Assembly (NCBI RefSeq): GCF_015097055.1 | Contig: NZ_AP023366.1 | Span: 3,313,001-3,377,000 of the forward strand | DNA: 64,000 nucleotides | Source: Effusibacillus dendaii | GTDB lineage: Bacteria > Bacillota > Bacilli > Tumebacillales > Effusibacillaceae | Reading direction: 5' to 3' | Translations under genes and position numbers: made by a program | The notes under the pieces: model-generated | The model's database searches: none | What the model was told of the DNA's origin: nothing | The model's input: only the letters and a program-made list of their open reading frames with translations | Shown: positions 32,967 through 41,813 of the stretch, in pieces | Numbering within the stretch: the stretch's first letter is position 1 | Layout: each line of letters opens with the position of its first letter

Positions 32967-34205
32967 GTGGCTTTAATCGTTCAGAAGTTTGGGGGAAGTT
33001 CCGTAGCGAGCCCCGAACACATCAAACGGGTGGCGAAACGCGTGGCCTCGACAGCTGATCAGGGACATTCGGTGGTTGTTGTTGTATCTGCGATGGGAGA
33101 TACGACTGACGATCTGATTGAACTGGCGGAAAAAGTATCCAGCAAACGGTCCGCTCGTGAAATGGATATGCTGTTGACAACCGGCGAGCAGATTTCGATC
33201 GCTCTTTTGGCGATGGCGCTGCAGGATATCGGCAAGGACAGCATTTCCCTGACGGGCGGTCAGGCAGGCATCCGGACAGAGGCGGTTCACAGCAAAGCTC
33301 GCATTACCGATATGAACCCGTCCCGGATTCATAGTGAACTGGCGAAAGGGAAAATCGTTGTGGTGGCCGGCTTTCAGGGCGTAACGGAAGCAGGCGACAT
33401 CAGCACATTGGGACGCGGCGGCTCCGATACGACCGCAGTTGCTTTGGCGGCCGGACTGAAAGCGAATCTTTGCGAAATTTATACAGACGTGGAAGGCGTG
33501 TACTCGACCGATCCGCGTGTTGTAAAATTTGCCCGCAAGATTCCGGAAATCTCGTATGACGAGATGCTGGAACTGGCCAATCTGGGGGCGGCCGTGCTGC
33601 ATCCGCGCGCCGTCGAATACGCGAAACAGTACAATGTGCCGTTGATGGTTCGTTCGAGCTTTACTACAAATCCGGGAACATTGGTGAAAGAGGAGGCCGT
33701 TATGGAAAAAGGGATTGCAGTGCGCGGCATCGCGCATGATCTGAATGTAGCAAAAGTGGCATTGGTATGCGTGCCAAATCGTCTGGAAAATCTGCAGACC
33801 GTTTTTGAAACGTTGGGCCAGGAAAGCGTCAATGTCGATATTATCGTGCAAAGCGTTGTGCAAAACGACTGTACGGACATTTCCTTTACCGTAGCCAAAA
33901 ACGATCTGGACCGCGCGTTGGAAGTGTTGAACGATTTGCAATCCAGGCTGGGGGCGCAGGAAGTCATTAGCGAACAGGGTGTGGCGAAAGTGTCGATCGT
34001 TGGAGCCGGCATGATCAGCAATCCGGGTGTGGCGGCTCAGATGTTCAGAACGCTGACGGAAAACAACATTGAGATCAAGATGGTCAGCACATCGGAAATC
34101 AAGGTTTCCTGTGTGATCGATGCCAACGAAGTGCACAAAGCGGTGCAGGTGCTGCACACCGCGTTCAACTTGGACTCGGTGGAAGTGGCCACGGTGGCGA
34201 AGTAA
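32967..34205 (+). CDS. lysC: Aspartate kinase
   Basis: A 412-residue class II aspartokinase phosphorylating L-aspartate, the entry to lysine, threonine, methionine and diaminopimelate. Kinase domain begins ALIVQKFGGSSVASPEHI; catalytic and binding parts include TTGEQIS, LGRGGSDTTAVALAAGL and EIYTDVEGVYSTDPR. Two ACT domains (about 268-340 and 345-412) carry the feedback site. GTG at 32967 has AAGGAG eight bases upstream; an ATG at 32949 precedes that site. Lysine riboswitch control indicates the lysine-sensitive isozyme. Confidence 0.95.
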   Translation: MALIVQKFGGSSVASPEHIKRVAKRVASTADQGHSVVVVVSAMGDTTDDLIELAEKVSSKRSAREMDMLLTTGEQISIALLAMALQDIGKDSISLTGGQAGIRTEAVHSKARITDMNPSRIHSELAKGKIVVVAGFQGVTEAGDISTLGRGGSDTTAVALAAGLKANLCEIYTDVEGVYSTDPRVVKFARKIPEISYDEMLELANLGAAVLHPRAVEYAKQYNVPLMVRSSFTTNPGTLVKEEAVMEKGIAVRGIAHDLNVAKVALVCVPNRLENLQTVFETLGQESVNVDIIVQSVVQNDCTDISFTVAKNDLDRALEVLNDLQSRLGAQEVISEQGVAKVSIVGAGMISNPGVAAQMFRTLTENNIEIKMVSTSEIKVSCVIDANEVHKAVQVLHTAFNLDSVEVATVAK

Positions 34206-34237
34206 GCAAGATAAAATCAATAGTGACAATATCGCGG

Positions 34238-34274
34238 AAACCGGCTATGGAATCTTTTCCAAGCCGGTTTTCCT
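34238..34274 (+). terminator. Terminator of lysC
   Basis: AAACCGGCT (34238-34246) pairs with AGCCGGTTT (34262-34270), followed by TCCTTG. Confidence 0.7.
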
Positions 34275-34382
34275 TGCCTGTAAACAATTTAACTGTTTTT
34301 TAATCATCCTGTTGTAAAAAATGATATACAACTGATTTTTTGCTGTTTGACTAAAAATTACGAAGAAAGCAAAGGTGAAAAA

Positions 34383-34922
34383 ATGTCTCAAGCGATACAT
34401 AAGCCTTGGATTCAAAATATAAAGGAACGCAGAAGGGGATTTTTAGCGATTGTTTTAGCGGTGGTAATCATTTTGATGGGCATCTGGAAAATGTATCATA
34501 TCCTGCCGAATGACTTTCATACGCGTCAGTTTAAATTTTTATTTAAAAATTACGGTTCGTTGGCTCGAATTGCCCTTTTCTTTGTTCTGGCAAACTATAT
34601 ATTTGCGTTGATTGTTCAAAAGCGGCTGGCAAATCGTTGGGATATCCTCAAGAAATGGATGATTTCTTTGTCCCGGTTTACTCGTGCGTACCATACTCCG
34701 ATTGCTATCCTGGCCATCGGGCTGATCGTTCTTCATGTGGCTGGGGCTTTTCTTTACGGTTTTACGTTTGATTTCTATTACCTTAGCGGATTTCTTGCTT
34801 TATTGGTTCTTCTGCCTGTTCCAATATCCGGGTTGTTCAGATATCGAAGAATGGACCGAAAATGGCATTTGCGATTCGGATTGGCTTTTGCAGTTCTATT
34901 TCTGATTCATGCGTTTCTGTAA
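34383..34922 (+). CDS. Four-helix membrane protein, unknown
   Basis: A 179-residue membrane protein. A basic N-terminus (IKERRRG) precedes a helix at about 20-38; further helices at about 63-82 (SLARIALFFVLANYIFALIV), 108-133 (IAILAIGLIVLHVAGAFLYGFTF), 137-155 and 165-179. Paired histidines in helices (YHTPIAI, VLHVAGA, IHAFL) resemble the haem-binding ferric-reductase-like or cytochrome b561-type domains, but this is inference. AAAGGTGA precedes the ATG at 34383; a longer frame from 34347 has no site. Confidence 0.6.
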   Translation: MSQAIHKPWIQNIKERRRGFLAIVLAVVIILMGIWKMYHILPNDFHTRQFKFLFKNYGSLARIALFFVLANYIFALIVQKRLANRWDILKKWMISLSRFTRAYHTPIAILAIGLIVLHVAGAFLYGFTFDFYYLSGFLALLVLLPVPISGLFRYRRMDRKWHLRFGLAFAVLFLIHAFL

Positions 34923-34951
34923 CTTCAGTTTCCCGAAACTGAAGTTGATGT
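34921..34951. terminator. Terminator between the membrane gene and mscL
   Basis: AACTTCAGTTTC (34921-34932) and GAAACTGAAGTT (34935-34946) pair perfectly with a two-base gap; weak T-rich tract follows on the plus strand (GATGTTTT). Confidence 0.65.
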
Positions 34952-34984
34952 TTTCCTCGTTAATGACTTCATATATTCAATTAC

Positions 34985-35416
34985 TTACTCACTCAGATTG
35001 GAAGTACAATTCGGACAACGCGTCGCTTTCAAAGGAATCTCACTGATGCAAAACTGACATTGTTTGGTGGTAGGGGCCTCTTCCTCTCTGCGGTGAAAAC
35101 GGTTGATCTGGCGAACCGCCAGAAAGATGATGAACGAAACAATCAGAAAATCAAGCACGTTATTGAGGAACTGTCCATAGTTGAGGGTCGGGGCACCAGC
35201 TGCTTTGGCCTCTGCCAAACTAGCATAATGCCTGTCAGATAAATTGATATACAGATTGCCGAAATCGACTTTTGCCAGCAGTAAGCCGATCGGCGGCATG
35301 ATGATGTCGTTGACCAGCGATGTGACGATTTTTCCGAAAGCGCCGCCAATGATGACCCCGATCGCCAGATCCAACACGTTTCCCTGTACGGCGAACTTCT
35401 TGAATTCTCTGAACAT
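34985..35416 (-). CDS. mscL: Large-conductance mechanosensitive channel with C-terminal zinc ribbon
   Basis: A 143-residue channel subunit. MscL core: [45 protein letters not shown] (first helix and gate) and [21 protein letters not shown] (second helix). The C-terminus has [18 protein letters not shown], two CxxC knuckles forming a small zinc ribbon not present in E. coli MscL but found in some Gram-positive and cyanobacterial homologues. The ATG at 35416 has GGGAG nine bases upstream; an ATG at 35425 is adjacent to that site. Confidence 0.92.
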   Translation of the reverse strand: MFREFKKFAVQGNVLDLAIGVIIGGAFGKIVTSLVNDIIMPPIGLLLAKVDFGNLYINLSDRHYASLAEAKAAGAPTLNYGQFLNNVLDFLIVSFIIFLAVRQINRFHRREEEAPTTKQCQFCISEIPLKATRCPNCTSNLSE

Positions 35417-35595
35417 CGCAATCATCTCCCAAGATTTCTTTGCAGTGGATTTTCATCAAAAGTAGCATATGCATGCGAAATGGACAACCACGGTGAGCGG
35501 TGCATGCAGAATGTCTGGGGCTTCCGATCTGTCTTGACGTTTTGTGCGGCAGCGTGTTACACTCGTTTCAAGATTTTCTGAACGAAATAGGTGAA

Positions 35596-35719
35596 CTCTT
35601 ATCTAGAGTGGCGGAGGGACTGGCCCGATGAAGCCCGGCAACCGGAATCGTACGGAACGGATCGTTTCGATTCTTGGTGCCAATTCCTGCAGAATCATTG
35701 GTATTCTGGCAGATAAGAG
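35596..35719 (+). promoter_or_regulatory. SAM-I (S-box) riboswitch of metX
   Basis: CTCTTATC (35596-35603) pairs with GATAAGAG (35712-35719) as P1; the core has GAGGGACTGGCCC, GATGAAGCCCGGCAACC and GGTGCCAATTCC. A promoter is likely near 35534 (TTGACG) to 35557. Confidence 0.95.
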
Positions 35720-35732
35720 GTGGTGCGACAAT

Positions 35733-35763
35733 AAAGCCCCCTCTTGCGGAGGGCTTTTTTTAT
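35733..35763 (+). terminator. SAM-responsive terminator in the metX leader
   Basis: AAAGCCC (35733-35739) pairs with GGGCTTT (35752-35758), extended inside by CT/AG, followed by T5. Confidence 0.85.
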
Positions 35764-35827
35764 TGTTAATTGTTTTTTTATTACGGACTATGACAGTTGC
35801 ATTCTAGAGGGAAGGCGAGGTGATCGC

Positions 35828-36925
35828 ATGGCCGTTCAACTTGAAGAAGTCGCCCGAAGGGAATTCCAGTTGCCGGATATGATGTTGCAAAGCGGACAAT
35901 GGTTGCGCAATGCTGTTCTGGTTTACGAAACATTCGGAACGCTGAATGAGCAAAAGGATAACGCGATTCTGGTTTGTCATGCGCTGACAGGGGATTCTCA
36001 TGCGGGCAGCACGAGCGGCAACCCTGGCTGGTGGGATGGTTTGATTGGTCCTGGCAAAGCGCTTGATACAGACCGTTACTTCATGATTTGCGCTAACGTG
36101 CTGGGGGGGTGTTCCGGTTCCAGCGGACCCGCCTCAGTGAATCCGGCAGACGGGAAGCCTTATGGCATGCGATTTCCCGTTGTTACCATACGGGATATGG
36201 TGCAGGCACAGTATTATCTCGTCAAAAGTTTTGGCATCGACCGCTTGTTTTCAGTAATTGGCGGTTCCATGGGCGGCATGCAGGTTTACGAATGGGCGGT
36301 CAGTTATCCGCAGATGATGGAAACCTATATTCCGATTGCGACATGCACCCGTTTTTCCTCGATGGGCATTGCCTTCAACAATGTGATGAAGCAGGCAATT
36401 CTAAACGATCCGGATTGGCATAACGGCGATTATTACGGTCGCTCGTTTCCCGAAAAAGGGTTGAATTTGGCCCGCCGTTTAGGCATGATTACGTACCGCA
36501 GCTTCGAGTTATATGAGGAACGGTTTGGGTTGTCGATGGTGTCGAGCGACGATCCGTATGCGATGGAGTCTCAGTTTCAAGTGGAACAATATTTGAGTTA
36601 TCAGGGGTCGAAGCTGGTCAAACGGTTTGATGCCAATTCGTACTTGTATCTGCTCAAGTCGATGGATCTGCATGATATTTCACGTGGCCGCGCTCCCTAC
36701 GAATCGGTTTTGGAACAGATCGAAGCGAAATCTTTAATGATAGGCATTGATTCGGACTTTTTGTTTCCGGCTAGCGAGATGGTTGGAACATACGAATTGC
36801 TGAAAGCAAAAGAGAAATCGGTCGAATACCGGGAAATCCGTTCTGTATACGGACATGATGGATTTTTAATTGAATTTGAGATTATGAATGAATGGGTCGG
36901 AGGGTTTTTGGAAAAAAACAGATAA
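35828..36925 (+). CDS. metX: Homoserine O-acetyltransferase
   Basis: A 365-residue alpha/beta-hydrolase acyltransferase giving O-acetylhomoserine for methionine synthesis. Family signs: NAILVCHALTGDSHAG, NVLGGCSGSSGPAS, nucleophile serine in VIGGSMGGMQVYEWA (about residue 145), acid in GIDSDFLFP, and histidine in YGHDGFLIE. The related MetX-type succinyltransferases look alike, so acyl donor is inferred. ATG at 35828 has GAGGTGAT upstream; a longer frame starts inside the riboswitch terminator. Controlled by an S-box. Confidence 0.93.
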   Translation: MAVQLEEVARREFQLPDMMLQSGQWLRNAVLVYETFGTLNEQKDNAILVCHALTGDSHAGSTSGNPGWWDGLIGPGKALDTDRYFMICANVLGGCSGSSGPASVNPADGKPYGMRFPVVTIRDMVQAQYYLVKSFGIDRLFSVIGGSMGGMQVYEWAVSYPQMMETYIPIATCTRFSSMGIAFNNVMKQAILNDPDWHNGDYYGRSFPEKGLNLARRLGMITYRSFELYEERFGLSMVSSDDPYAMESQFQVEQYLSYQGSKLVKRFDANSYLYLLKSMDLHDISRGRAPYESVLEQIEAKSLMIGIDSDFLFPASEMVGTYELLKAKEKSVEYREIRSVYGHDGFLIEFEIMNEWVGGFLEKNR

Positions 36926-36932
36926 CAAACGA

Positions 36933-36960
36933 TGCGGGCGATAAGCCCGCATATATTTTT
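36933..36960 (+). terminator. Terminator of metX
   Basis: TGCGGGC (36933-36939) pairs with GCCCGCA (36945-36951), followed by TATATTTTT. Confidence 0.8.
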
Positions 36961-37039
36961 GCTATTTTGCCCAATTTAGGAAAGACCGCTGAATATGTCT
37001 GTGAAGGCTGTTTTTTGCTGAAAAACAATTGTTACATTC

Positions 37040-37069
37040 TTGACACATCTGTAAATAAGTGCGAATATT
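37040..37069 (+). promoter_or_regulatory. Promoter of sdhCAB
   Basis: TTGACA (37040-37045), 18 bases, AATATT (37064-37069), leaving a leader of about 135 bases. Confidence 0.6.
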
Positions 37070-37210
37070 TTCTTGTGTATTTGATTGGTAAGGATTGTTT
37101 ATAGATAAAAGGGGGCACATGTTAGCAGAGAAGAACAGTCTTGTCAGCATGGTGAAAATTTTAAGGAAAGCAGATTACAAGTGGAATTTCGGAGGGAGGA
37201 CCAGAACTCA

Positions 37211-37825
37211 GTGGTACAACAACAAAAAGATTTTTGGTTCCGAAGGTTGCATTCGTTATTGGGCGTGTTGCCAGTAGGCCTTTTTTTGCTTTTTCACTTA
37301 TTTACGAACGCAAAAGCCAGAGGCGGGGCGGATCATTATAACCAAGCGGTGGCAGATATTGCCGGGATCCCGTTTCTGCCTGTGGTAGAAACGATCTTTA
37401 TTTTTCTGCCGCTCCTGTATCATGGCGTTTATGGGATGTTTATCGCGTTTACTTCCGGATACAATGTCGGTCAGTTTTCTTGGTTCCGCAACCAGATGTT
37501 TGTTTGGCAGCGTATTACAGGCGTTATCACGTTTATTTTTGTTGTTTATCATTTGTGGACAACCCGTTTCAGCGGAAATGCTCCCAGCTTCGATATGGTG
37601 GCAACGCTTGTCAACAGTCCGTTCACATTCTGGTTTATGATCATTGGGGTTGTAGCGGCCGCTTTCCATTTTGCAAACGGCCTCTGGAGTTTCCTGATTC
37701 ACTGGGGTTTGACAGTAGGTCCCCGCTCGCAGCGCGTATCGGCGTATGTTATGAGCGGTATTTGGGTGGTAATTTCATTCCTTGGAGTTAGCGCTTTGGT
37801 TGCGTTTAAATATCCTGGAGCGTAA
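37211..37825 (+). CDS. sdhC: Succinate dehydrogenase cytochrome b558 subunit
   Basis: A 204-residue membrane anchor with five helices and two haem b, as in Bacillales. Conserved histidines appear in FRRLHSLLGVLPVGLFLLFHLF (helix I, 9-30), LLYHGVYGMF (helix II), FVVYHLW (helix III) and AFHFANGLWSFLIHWGL (helix IV). It receives electrons from SdhB and reduces menaquinone. The GTG at 37211 has GGAGGGAGGA ten bases upstream; a GTG at 37181 lies before that site. First gene of sdhCAB. Confidence 0.92.
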   Translation: MVQQQKDFWFRRLHSLLGVLPVGLFLLFHLFTNAKARGGADHYNQAVADIAGIPFLPVVETIFIFLPLLYHGVYGMFIAFTSGYNVGQFSWFRNQMFVWQRITGVITFIFVVYHLWTTRFSGNAPSFDMVATLVNSPFTFWFMIIGVVAAAFHFANGLWSFLIHWGLTVGPRSQRVSAYVMSGIWVVISFLGVSALVAFKYPGA

Positions 37826-37840
37826 AGGAGGGGCAGAACA

Positions 37841-39598
37841 ATGAGTCAACGAGTTATAGTTGTGGGCGGCGGCTTGTCCGGTTTGATGACAACCATCAAA
37901 ATTGCGGAAGAAGGCGTGCCTGTTGATCTTTTTTCACTAGTTCCCGTTAAACGTTCGCACTCCGCTTGCGCGCAAGGCGGTATTAACGGAGCGGTCAATA
38001 CAAAAGGGGAAGGAGACTCCCCGTGGGAACATTTTGACGACACGGTTTACGGCGGTGACTTTTTGGCAAACCAGCCGCCTGTTCTGGCAATGTGTGAAGC
38101 GGCTCCCGGCATTATTCACCTGTTGGACCGGATGGGCGTTATGTTTAACCGTACACCGGAAGGATTGTTGGACTTCCGCCGCTTTGGGGGCACAAAACAC
38201 CACAGAACGGCGTTTGCCGGTGCGACAACTGGCCAGCAATTGCTGTACGCGCTGGATGAGCAGGTTCGTCGCTTTGAGGCGGCCGGACTGGTTCAAAAAT
38301 ATGAGGGCTGGGAATTCCTGTCGATGGTACAGGACGAGGAAGGAACTTGTCGAGGTATTGTAGCGCAGGATTTGCGTTCAATGGAAATTCACAGTTTTGT
38401 CGGTGATGCGGTGGTTTTGGCAACGGGTGGACCTGGTTTGATTTTTGGTCGTACCACAAACTCGATCATCAACACCGGTACGGCTGCCAGCGCTGTGTAT
38501 CAGCAGGGCGTCAAGTACGCAAACGGAGAGTTTATTCAAATCCATCCGACTGCCATTCCGGGCGACGACAAGCTGCGTTTGATGTCCGAATCCGCTCGTG
38601 GCGAAGGCGGACGCGTATGGACGTATAAAGACGGTAAACCATGGTACTTCTTGGAAGAAAAATATCCGGCTTACGGAAACCTGGTTCCGCGGGATATTGC
38701 GACTCGTGAAATTTTCCACGTTTGTGTGGACATGGGACTTGGCATAAATGGCGAGAACATGGTGTATCTGGACGTTTCTCATATTCCGAAAGAAGTGTTG
38801 AACGTCAAATTGGGCGGTATCCTTGAAATTTATGAAAAATTTGTCGGGGAAGATCCGCGCAAAGTTCCGATGCGCATATTCCCGGCCGTTCACTATTCGA
38901 TGGGCGGTTTGTGGGTTGACTACGATCAGCACACGAATGTGGAAGGATTGTTTGCAGTCGGCGAATGCGATTATTCGCAGCACGGAGCAAACCGTCTGGG
39001 TGCAAACTCGCTATTGTCCGCCATCTATAGCGGCATGGTGGCTGGACCGAATGTAGTTCATTATATTAAGGGCATGAAAAAAGCTTCCGGCGACGTAGCG
39101 CAGCACCTGTTTGAAACAGAGCGCAAGAAACGCGAAGAACAGTATGAAAACATTCTCAAAATGGACGGCAATGAAAACCCGTACCAGATTCACCGCGAAT
39201 TGGGCCAATGGATGACTGACAACGTTACGGTGGTCCGCCACAACGACCGGTTGAAAAAGACGGACGAAAAGATTCTCGAGTTGATGGAGCGCTACAAGCG
39301 GATCGGCATGGCAGACACGTCCCGTTGGGAAAACCAGATGGCGCCGTTTACCCGCCAATTGTGGAACATGCTTCAGTTGGCCCGCGTGATCACGATTGGC
39401 GCATTGAACCGTAATGAGTCCCGCGGTGCTCATTACAAGCCGGAATTCCCGAAGCGGGATGATGCAAACTGGCTGAAAACGACAATTGCGAAATATAGTC
39501 CGGACGGCCCGGTTTTTGAATATGAAGATGTTGATGTTTCTCTGATTCCACCGCGGGAGCGCAACTACAGCGTGGATAAGGAGGAGAGCAAATCATGA
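37841..39598 (+). CDS. sdhA: Succinate dehydrogenase flavoprotein subunit
   Basis: A 585-residue FAD protein oxidising succinate to fumarate. FAD-binding N-terminus VIVVGGGLSGLMTTIKIAEEG; covalent FAD histidine in SHSACAQGGINGAVN (about residue 44); substrate region HPTAIPGDDKLRLMSESARGEGGRVW; and GLFAVGECDYSQHGANRLGANSLLSA near 370. It follows sdhC by 15 bases with AAGGAGGGG before the ATG, and its stop overlaps the sdhB start by four bases. Confidence 0.97.
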   Translation: MSQRVIVVGGGLSGLMTTIKIAEEGVPVDLFSLVPVKRSHSACAQGGINGAVNTKGEGDSPWEHFDDTVYGGDFLANQPPVLAMCEAAPGIIHLLDRMGVMFNRTPEGLLDFRRFGGTKHHRTAFAGATTGQQLLYALDEQVRRFEAAGLVQKYEGWEFLSMVQDEEGTCRGIVAQDLRSMEIHSFVGDAVVLATGGPGLIFGRTTNSIINTGTAASAVYQQGVKYANGEFIQIHPTAIPGDDKLRLMSESARGEGGRVWTYKDGKPWYFLEEKYPAYGNLVPRDIATREIFHVCVDMGLGINGENMVYLDVSHIPKEVLNVKLGGILEIYEKFVGEDPRKVPMRIFPAVHYSMGGLWVDYDQHTNVEGLFAVGECDYSQHGANRLGANSLLSAIYSGMVAGPNVVHYIKGMKKASGDVAQHLFETERKKREEQYENILKMDGNENPYQIHRELGQWMTDNVTVVRHNDRLKKTDEKILELMERYKRIGMADTSRWENQMAPFTRQLWNMLQLARVITIGALNRNESRGAHYKPEFPKRDDANWLKTTIAKYSPDGPVFEYEDVDVSLIPPRERNYSVDKEESKS

Positions 39599-40347
39599 GC
39601 GAACAAAAAATGGTTCACGTTATTATTGAGCGGCAAGACTCGAATGATTCCGTTTCTTATACGGAAGAGTTTAAAATTCCGCAGCGTCCCGGCATGAACG
39701 TGATTGCCCTGTTGATGGAAATTCAACGGAATCCGGTCAACGCGCAAGGCAAAAAGACCGCCCCGGTTGCATGGGAATGCAACTGCTTAGAAGAAATTTG
39801 CGGCGCTTGCATGATGGTCATCAACGGCAAACCGCGCCAGGCTTGCTCCGCGTTGGTTGACCAGTTGGAGCAGCCGATTCGTTTAAAACCGGCTCGCACG
39901 TTCCCGGTCGTTCGTGACTTGGTAATTGACCGGTCCCGCATGTTCGAGGCGTTAAAACGTGTCAAGGCTTGGGTTCCGATCGACGGAACGTATGATCTGG
40001 GGCCTGGTCCCCGCATGGCGGAACGGGATCGTCAATGGGCGTATGAACTGTCCAAATGCTTTACTTGCGGTGCATGTGTTGAGGCGTGTCCGAACGTAAA
40101 CGACAGAACTTCGTTTATTGGCCCGTTTGCGATCTCGCAAGCCCGTCTTTTCAACGAGCATCCGACCGGTGCCATGCATTCGCATGAGCGTCTGGAAGCG
40201 CTGATGGGAGAAGGCGGCATTCATGAGTGCGGCAACTCGCAAAACTGTGTGCAGGTTTGTCCGAAAAATATCCCGCTGACTACCTCAATCGCGGCGATGA
40301 ACGGACAGGTTAACCGTTATGCACTGACCAGTTGGCTGCGGAAATAG
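39595..40347 (+). CDS. sdhB: Succinate dehydrogenase iron-sulfur subunit
   Basis: A 250-residue electron-transfer protein with three clusters: [2Fe-2S] ligands in CNCLEEICGACMMVINGKPRQAC (about residues 62-84, here named only by its ends), [4Fe-4S] in CFTCGACVEACPN and [3Fe-4S]/[4Fe-4S] closure in CVQVCPKNIP. It connects SdhA to SdhC. ATGA overlap with sdhA. A long terminator hairpin follows at 40386. Confidence 0.97.
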   Translation: MSEQKMVHVIIERQDSNDSVSYTEEFKIPQRPGMNVIALLMEIQRNPVNAQGKKTAPVAWECNCLEEICGACMMVINGKPRQACSALVDQLEQPIRLKPARTFPVVRDLVIDRSRMFEALKRVKAWVPIDGTYDLGPGPRMAERDRQWAYELSKCFTCGACVEACPNVNDRTSFIGPFAISQARLFNEHPTGAMHSHERLEALMGEGGIHECGNSQNCVQVCPKNIPLTTSIAAMNGQVNRYALTSWLRK

Positions 40348-40385
40348 CTTTACACGTGCGAAAATAAACTTTACACCTTCTGTTT

Positions 40386-40441
40386 AGACCTTCTGCTTCG
40401 TGAACGGGTGCTGCCCGGTTCACTCCGGCAGAAGGTCTTTT
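40386..40441 (+). terminator. Terminator of sdhCAB
   Basis: AGACCTTCTGC (40386-40396) pairs with GCAGAAGGTCT (40428-40438), with an inner GTGAAC/GTTCAC stem, then TTTT. Confidence 0.85.
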
Positions 40442-40507
40442 ACAGTTGGATTTGATTCAAATAAAGCGATGAATGAGATTTTCTTAAAATTGTTGATGCC
40501 TGACTGC

Positions 40508-40535
40508 ACCAACAAATGCAACTTGACATAGTATA
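40508..40535 (+). promoter_or_regulatory. Sigma-K-type promoter of gerE
   Basis: CATAGTATA at 40527-40535 is an exact CATA-N3-TA match to the sigma-K -10 element, and ACC at 40508-40510 lies 16 bases upstream as the -35. gerE is a known sigma-K gene. The leader is about 50 bases. Confidence 0.65.
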
Positions 40536-40593
40536 ATTTGACTGTATCCCTTGACCTTGTCAATCATGACCCGAGCAAGGAGGGATCGAAGAA

Positions 40594-40821
40594 GTGTCTG
40601 TGGGAAAGGACGCACGTGGCAAATCACTTCTCACCAACCGTGAACGAGAGGTATTCGAGTTGTTGGTACAAGACAAGACGACCAAAGAAATTGCGGAAGT
40701 CCTTTTTATCAGCGAGAAGACCGTTCGAAATCATATCAGCAATGTTATGAAAAAGCTAAATGTAAAAGGACGGTCGCAGGCCGTGGTGGAATTGGTGCGG
40801 CTGGAGGAAATAAAGATTTAA
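40594..40821 (+). CDS. gerE: Spore-maturation transcription factor GerE
   Basis: A 75-residue LuxR/FixJ-type helix-turn-helix protein (B. subtilis GerE is 74). The whole protein is the DNA-binding domain: SLLTNREREVFELLVQDKTTKEIAEVLFISEKTVRNHISNV as helices 1-3, then MKKLNVKGRSQAVVELVRL. It activates late coat genes and represses others in the mother cell after sigma-K appears. Start is GTG with AAGGAGGG upstream. Its place right after sdhCAB and before racE is conserved in Bacillales. Confidence 0.95.
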   Translation: MSVGKDARGKSLLTNREREVFELLVQDKTTKEIAEVLFISEKTVRNHISNVMKKLNVKGRSQAVVELVRLEEIKI

Positions 40822-40834
40822 CTACCTGGTTATG

Positions 40835-40860
40835 CCCTACTGACGAGTAGGGTCTTTTAC
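40835..40860 (+). terminator. Terminator of gerE
   Basis: CCCTACT (40835-40841) and AGTAGGG (40846-40852) form the stem, followed by TCTTTTACTTTTTT. Confidence 0.75.
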
Positions 40861-40934
40861 TTTTTTCAGCCAGTTTGTCTATTCAGGTGTATACTAGAAG
40901 CGACCGATTCCCTCGGTCAGAAAGGATGATTTCG

Positions 40935-41735
40935 GTGTCAAGCTACAAGCCGATCGGTTTGTTCGATTCGGGGGTCGGGGGACTCACGGTGGTGAAGGAA
41001 ATGTTTCGGCAATTGCCGCAGGAAAATTTGGTGTATGTGGGCGATAATGCCCGCTGTCCATACGGAAATCGCCCGCCCGAACAAGTGCGGCAATTTACGT
41101 TTCAAATTATGGATTTTCTTATGCAACAGGATGTCAAAATGATCATCATTGCCTGCAATACAGCAACCGCTGCCGCTCTTACACAGGCCTCACAACACTA
41201 TCCAATCCCCGTGCTGGGCGTCATAACACCGGGCAGCCGGGCTGCCATCAGCGCGACGCGAACGGGCCGGATTGGGGTTATTGGTACGGAAGTCACCGTT
41301 CAAACCGGAGCGTATGCCAGAGAGATTCACCGCATCAATCCGCGCTTGCAGGTGATCAGCCAAGCCTGTGGTCCGTTCGTACAGCTTGTGGAAGACAACG
41401 ATCTGGATTCGCCGCAGGCGGAACAAATTGTGGAGCAATATTTGGCGCCTCTTAAGGAAGAAATGATGGACGTGCTGATTCTCGGATGTACACACTATCC
41501 GATTTTAAGTAAATTGATTCAAAAAGTGGCTGGGAAGGATGTGCAGCTCATTTCATCTGCCGAAGAAACGGCGCGGGAAGCTTCCTTGCTATTGGCCGAC
41601 CGCAATCTGTTAAATGACAATAACTTATCGCCCGTTCACAAATTCTACACTACGGGAGATCAGCAGCATTTTACGGAAGTGGCGGAAAAATGGTTACAGC
41701 AGCCGATCGCCCTGCAGCATTTAACCTTGCCGTAA
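40935..41735 (+). CDS. racE: Glutamate racemase
   Basis: A 266-residue cofactor-independent racemase (MurI family) making D-glutamate for peptidoglycan. The two catalytic cysteines sit in IIACNTATAAAL (about residue 74) and LGCTHYP (about 185); the N-terminus IGLFDSGVGGLTVVKE is diagnostic. The GTG at 40935 is nine bases after AAAGG; the in-frame ATG at 40926 overlaps that site. Confidence 0.94.
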   Translation: MSSYKPIGLFDSGVGGLTVVKEMFRQLPQENLVYVGDNARCPYGNRPPEQVRQFTFQIMDFLMQQDVKMIIIACNTATAAALTQASQHYPIPVLGVITPGSRAAISATRTGRIGVIGTEVTVQTGAYAREIHRINPRLQVISQACGPFVQLVEDNDLDSPQAEQIVEQYLAPLKEEMMDVLILGCTHYPILSKLIQKVAGKDVQLISSAEETAREASLLLADRNLLNDNNLSPVHKFYTTGDQQHFTEVAEKWLQQPIALQHLTLP

Positions 41736-41778
41736 TTTGTCCATGAAAACAAGCATACTTCGTCCACCCCGCCGTATA

Positions 41779-41787
41779 CATAGAGTA
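41779..41787 (+). promoter_or_regulatory. Possible mother-cell sigma -10 element for gerM
   Basis: CATAGAGTA fits CATA-N3-TA, 27 bases before the gerM start. No good -35 is evident, so sigma-E or sigma-K assignment is open. Confidence 0.35.
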
Positions 41788-41813
41788 GAAAACAGGTGGA
41801 GGAGGACGTAGTC

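Noticed and set aside
32973-34229. 418-codon open frame antisense to lysC
   Set aside because: It mirrors the aspartokinase codons, has no ribosome site and no protein-like motifs; lysC is unambiguous.
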